64,000 nucleotides of DNA from positions 64,409-128,408 of the forward strand of contig NZ_LMUK01000060.1 of assembly GCF_009766005.1 (NCBI RefSeq), given 5' to 3'. The notes beneath the pieces are model-generated. The model made no database searches, was not told where the DNA came from, and worked only from the letters and a program-made list of their open reading frames with translations. The position numbers were made by a program, and so were the translations under genes. Shown here piece by piece: positions 61,833 through 64,000 of this stretch. How positions within the stretch are numbered: position 1 is the stretch's first letter; the number at the start of each line of letters is the position of its first letter. This DNA comes from Bradyrhizobium sp. S69. Its GTDB lineage: Bacteria; Pseudomonadota; Alphaproteobacteria; Rhizobiales; Xanthobacteraceae.

Positions 61833-62717
61833 ATGCCCATCCTGATCGATAAGAACACCAAAGTCATCTGCCAGGGTTTCACCGGCAAGAACGGCACGTT
61901 CCATTCCGAGGCGGCGATCGCCTATGGCACCAAGATGGTCGGCGGCACCTCGCCGGGCAAAGGCGGATCGAAACATCTCAATCTGCCGGTGTTCGATACC
62001 GTGATGGAAGCGCGCGAAAAGACCGGCGCCGATGCATCCGTGATCTACGTGCCGCCGCCGGGCGCCGCCGACGCGATCTGCGAAGCCATCGACGCGGAAA
62101 TCCCGCTGATCGTCTGCATCACCGAAGGCATTCCGGTGCTCGACATGGTGCGGGTCAAGAGATCGTTGAGCGGATCGAAATCCCGCCTAATCGGGCCGAA
62201 CTGCCCGGGCGTGATGACCGCGGGCGAATGCAAGATCGGCATCATGCCGGCGAACATCTTCAGGCCCGGCTCGGTCGGCATCGTGTCGCGTTCGGGCACC
62301 CTGACCTATGAAGCGGTGTTCCAGACCACCCAGGAGGGCCTCGGCCAGACCACCGCGGTCGGCATCGGCGGCGATCCGGTCAAGGGCACCGAATTCATCG
62401 ATATGCTCGAGATGTTTTTGGCCGATCCCCACACCACGTCGATCGTGATGATCGGTGAAATCGGCGGTTCCGCCGAGGAAGATGCCGCCCAGTTCCTGAA
62501 AGACGAGGCCAAGCGCGGCCGCAAGAAGCCGATGGTCGGCTTCATTGCCGGTGTTACCGCACCTCCCGGCCGCCGCATGGGGCACGCCGGCGCGATCATT
62601 TCCGGTGGCAAGGGCGACGCCGGTTCCAAGACCGCGGCGATGGAATCCGCCGGAATTACCGTCTCGCCGTCCCCCGCGCGGCTCGGAAAGACTCTTGTCG
62701 AAAAATTGAAATCCTAA
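61833..62717 (+). CDS. sucD: Succinyl-CoA synthetase alpha subunit
   Basis: SucD (294 aa) carries the phosphohistidine and binds CoA. PILIDKNTKVICQGFTGKNGTFHSE starts the CoA-binding domain; GPNCPGVMTAGECKIGIMP and the phosphohistidine loop GRRMGHAGAIISGGKGDAGSK (His about residue 249) follow. Length is normal. It is the third gene of the sucC-DUF1579-sucD-sucA block. Confidence 0.97.
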   Translation: MPILIDKNTKVICQGFTGKNGTFHSEAAIAYGTKMVGGTSPGKGGSKHLNLPVFDTVMEAREKTGADASVIYVPPPGAADAICEAIDAEIPLIVCITEGIPVLDMVRVKRSLSGSKSRLIGPNCPGVMTAGECKIGIMPANIFRPGSVGIVSRSGTLTYEAVFQTTQEGLGQTTAVGIGGDPVKGTEFIDMLEMFLADPHTTSIVMIGEIGGSAEEDAAQFLKDEAKRGRKKPMVGFIAGVTAPPGRRMGHAGAIISGGKGDAGSKTAAMESAGITVSPSPARLGKTLVEKLKS

Positions 62718-62737
62718 TTCACTTTTTAGTTCTTTTG

Positions 62738-62755
62738 GGGGCGAAGATTCGCCCC
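62738..62755 (+). terminator. Hairpin between sucD and sucA
   Basis: GGGGCGAA and TTCGCCCC form a perfect 8-bp stem with a two-base loop 20 bp after the sucD stop. No U-tract follows, so it is more likely an attenuating or stabilising hairpin than a full terminator. Confidence 0.4.
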
Positions 62756-62851
62756 ATATGGGGTAAACGACTCCCAACACGCTGATCCGGTATCCGGATC
62801 GGCGATTGCGCCGTCTTCTACGCGCGAAAGTAAAAAATCCAGGACGCCATC

Positions 62852-64000
62852 ATGTCTCGCCAGGACGCGAATGCCGCATTTGCCCTCTCCTCGTTTTTGC
62901 AGGGCACCAACGCCGCCTATATCGACGATCTCTATGCCCGCTACGAACAGGACCCCGGCTCGGTCGACGCCGATTGGCAGGAATTCTTCAAGAGCCTGAA
63001 AGACACCCCGGACGACGTCCGGAAAAACGCCGAAGGCGCCTCCTGGGGCCGGGACAATTGGCCGCTGGCGCCGCGCGACGATCTGACCTCCGCGCTTGAC
63101 GGCAACTGGGCGCAAGTCGAAAAAGCCGTCGGCACCAAGCTTGCCGCCAAGGCACAGGCCAAGGGCGGGGAACAATCGGCAGGCGATGTCCACCAGGCCA
63201 CCCGCGATTCGGTACGCGCCTTGATGCTGGTTCGCGCCTACCGCATGCGCGGCCATTTCCATGCCAATCTCGACCCACTCGGGATCGAGGCGCCGCGCGA
63301 TCGCGAGGAACTCGACCCGCGCTCCTACGGCTTTGTCGACGCCGATTTCGACCGCAAGATCTTCCTCGACCATGTGCTCGGGCTGGAATACGCAAGCTTG
63401 CGGGAAATCGTCGCGATCTGCGAACGCACTTACTGCCAGACGCTCGGCGTCGAGTTCATGCACATCACCAACGCGGCGCAGAAGGCCTGGATCCAGGAGC
63501 GCATCGAGGGACCGGATAAGGAGATCAGCTTTACCCGCGAGGGTCGGCGCGCGATCCTCAACAAGCTGGTCGAGTCCGAAGGCTTCGAGAAATTCTGCGA
63601 CGTCAAATTCACCGGCACCAAGCGGTTTGGTCTCGATGGCGCCGAATCGCTGATCCCGGCGCTGGAGCAGATCATCAAGCGTGGCGGCAATCTCGGCATC
63701 AAGGAGATCGTCGTCGGCATGCCGCATCGCGGCCGTCTCAACGTCCTGACGCAGGTGCTGGGCAAGCCGCATCGCGCGCTGTTTCATGAATTCAAGGGCG
63801 GCTCTGCCAATCCCGACGCGGTCGAGGGTTCGGGCGACGTCAAATATCATCTCGGCGCGTCATCAGACCGCGAGTTCGACAACAACCGGATCCATCTGTC
63901 GCTGACCGCCAATCCCTCGCATCTGGAGATCGTCGATCCCGTGGTGCTCGGCAAGGTTCGCGCCAAGCAGGATCAGCACGGCGATCCGCCGGATCAGCGC
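62852..64000 (+). CDS. sucA: 2-oxoglutarate dehydrogenase E1, C-terminus outside the window
   Basis: The first 383 codons of SucA, the thiamine-diphosphate E1 subunit that decarboxylates 2-oxoglutarate. The N-terminal binding motif for the complex core (FLQGTNAAYIDDLYARYEQDP, then VDADWQEFF) is followed by RMRGHFHANLDPLG, the active-site region FCDVKFTGTKRFGLDGAESLIPALEQII and VVGMPHRGRLNVL, and HLSLTANPSHLEIVDPVVLG. The frame is open to the window end. A 134-bp gap with hairpins separates it from sucD. Confidence 0.97.
   Translation, partial: MSRQDANAAFALSSFLQGTNAAYIDDLYARYEQDPGSVDADWQEFFKSLKDTPDDVRKNAEGASWGRDNWPLAPRDDLTSALDGNWAQVEKAVGTKLAAKAQAKGGEQSAGDVHQATRDSVRALMLVRAYRMRGHFHANLDPLGIEAPRDREELDPRSYGFVDADFDRKIFLDHVLGLEYASLREIVAICERTYCQTLGVEFMHITNAAQKAWIQERIEGPDKEISFTREGRRAILNKLVESEGFEKFCDVKFTGTKRFGLDGAESLIPALEQIIKRGGNLGIKEIVVGMPHRGRLNVLTQVLGKPHRALFHEFKGGSANPDAVEGSGDVKYHLGASSDREFDNNRIHLSLTANPSHLEIVDPVVLGKVRAKQDQHGDPPDQR

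Overview
This 64 kb window is high-GC alphaproteobacterial chromosome. Gene content, codon style and synteny (sdhCDAB, ffh-rpsP-rimM-trmD-rplS, ccmABCDG, mdh-sucCD-sucA, a Rhodopseudomonas-type malonyl-CoA synthetase, DUF2336 and DUF2794 proteins) and several characteristic intergenic repeat families point to Bradyrhizobium or a close relative in the Nitrobacteraceae. This is inferred from recognised proteins, not from a database search. No tRNA, rRNA, CRISPR array, integrase or intact transposase was seen.

Layout. 0-6 kb: partial FkbM-type methyltransferase, a glutathione S-transferase with an extra C-terminal domain, and the minus-strand succinate dehydrogenase operon sdhC-sdhD-sdhA-[methyltransferase]-sdhB. 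6-16 kb: hisC, matB, an SDR, a secreted fasciclin protein, a cytochrome b plus Tat-exported molybdoenzyme pair, an MFS carrier and leuB. 16-26 kb: asd, a YqhA-type membrane protein, beta-carbonic anhydrase, a CitE-like lyase, a DXD glycosyltransferase, leuD, a zinc peptidase, small secreted proteins and leuC. 25.7-30.9 kb: the SRP/ribosome operon ffh-rpsP-rimM-[medium-chain dehydrogenase]-trmD-rplS. 30.9-33.2 kb: the only clearly foreign-looking stretch, with a lower-GC unknown gene, a 331-bp tandem array and structured non-coding sequence. 33-45 kb: MBL hydrolase, a secreted SIMPL/GyrI-like pair, dapF-mtaB, DUF2336, a pseudouridine synthase, ftsY-yciB and ccmABCDG. 45-58 kb: acnA, DUF1223, NUDIX, DUF2794, GNAT, BI-1, a YbbAP-like ABC exporter divergent from an SGNH esterase, thpR and zapE. 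58.7-64 kb: mdh-sucC-DUF1579-sucD-sucA, with sucA cut by the window end.

The window is rich in central metabolism: five of the TCA-cycle steps (aconitase, 2-oxoglutarate dehydrogenase E1, succinyl-CoA synthetase, succinate dehydrogenase, malate dehydrogenase) plus leucine, lysine/threonine and histidine biosynthesis genes. Gaps between genes are heavily populated by inverted-repeat elements of at least eight families. Several of these lie exactly at gene 3' ends and supply stop codons or C-terminal tails. Short 15-bp tandem duplications recur at four unrelated loci.

The best places to look for something undescribed are the 31-33 kb island (two diverged 331-bp repeats that share a minus-strand frame with mostly synonymous differences, a terminated structured RNA candidate and an unknown gene with a TTG start), the extra genes inside conserved operons (sdh, rimM-trmD, sucCD), and a perfect GntR-like operator upstream of sucC. 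I found no convincing complete new defence or mobile system.
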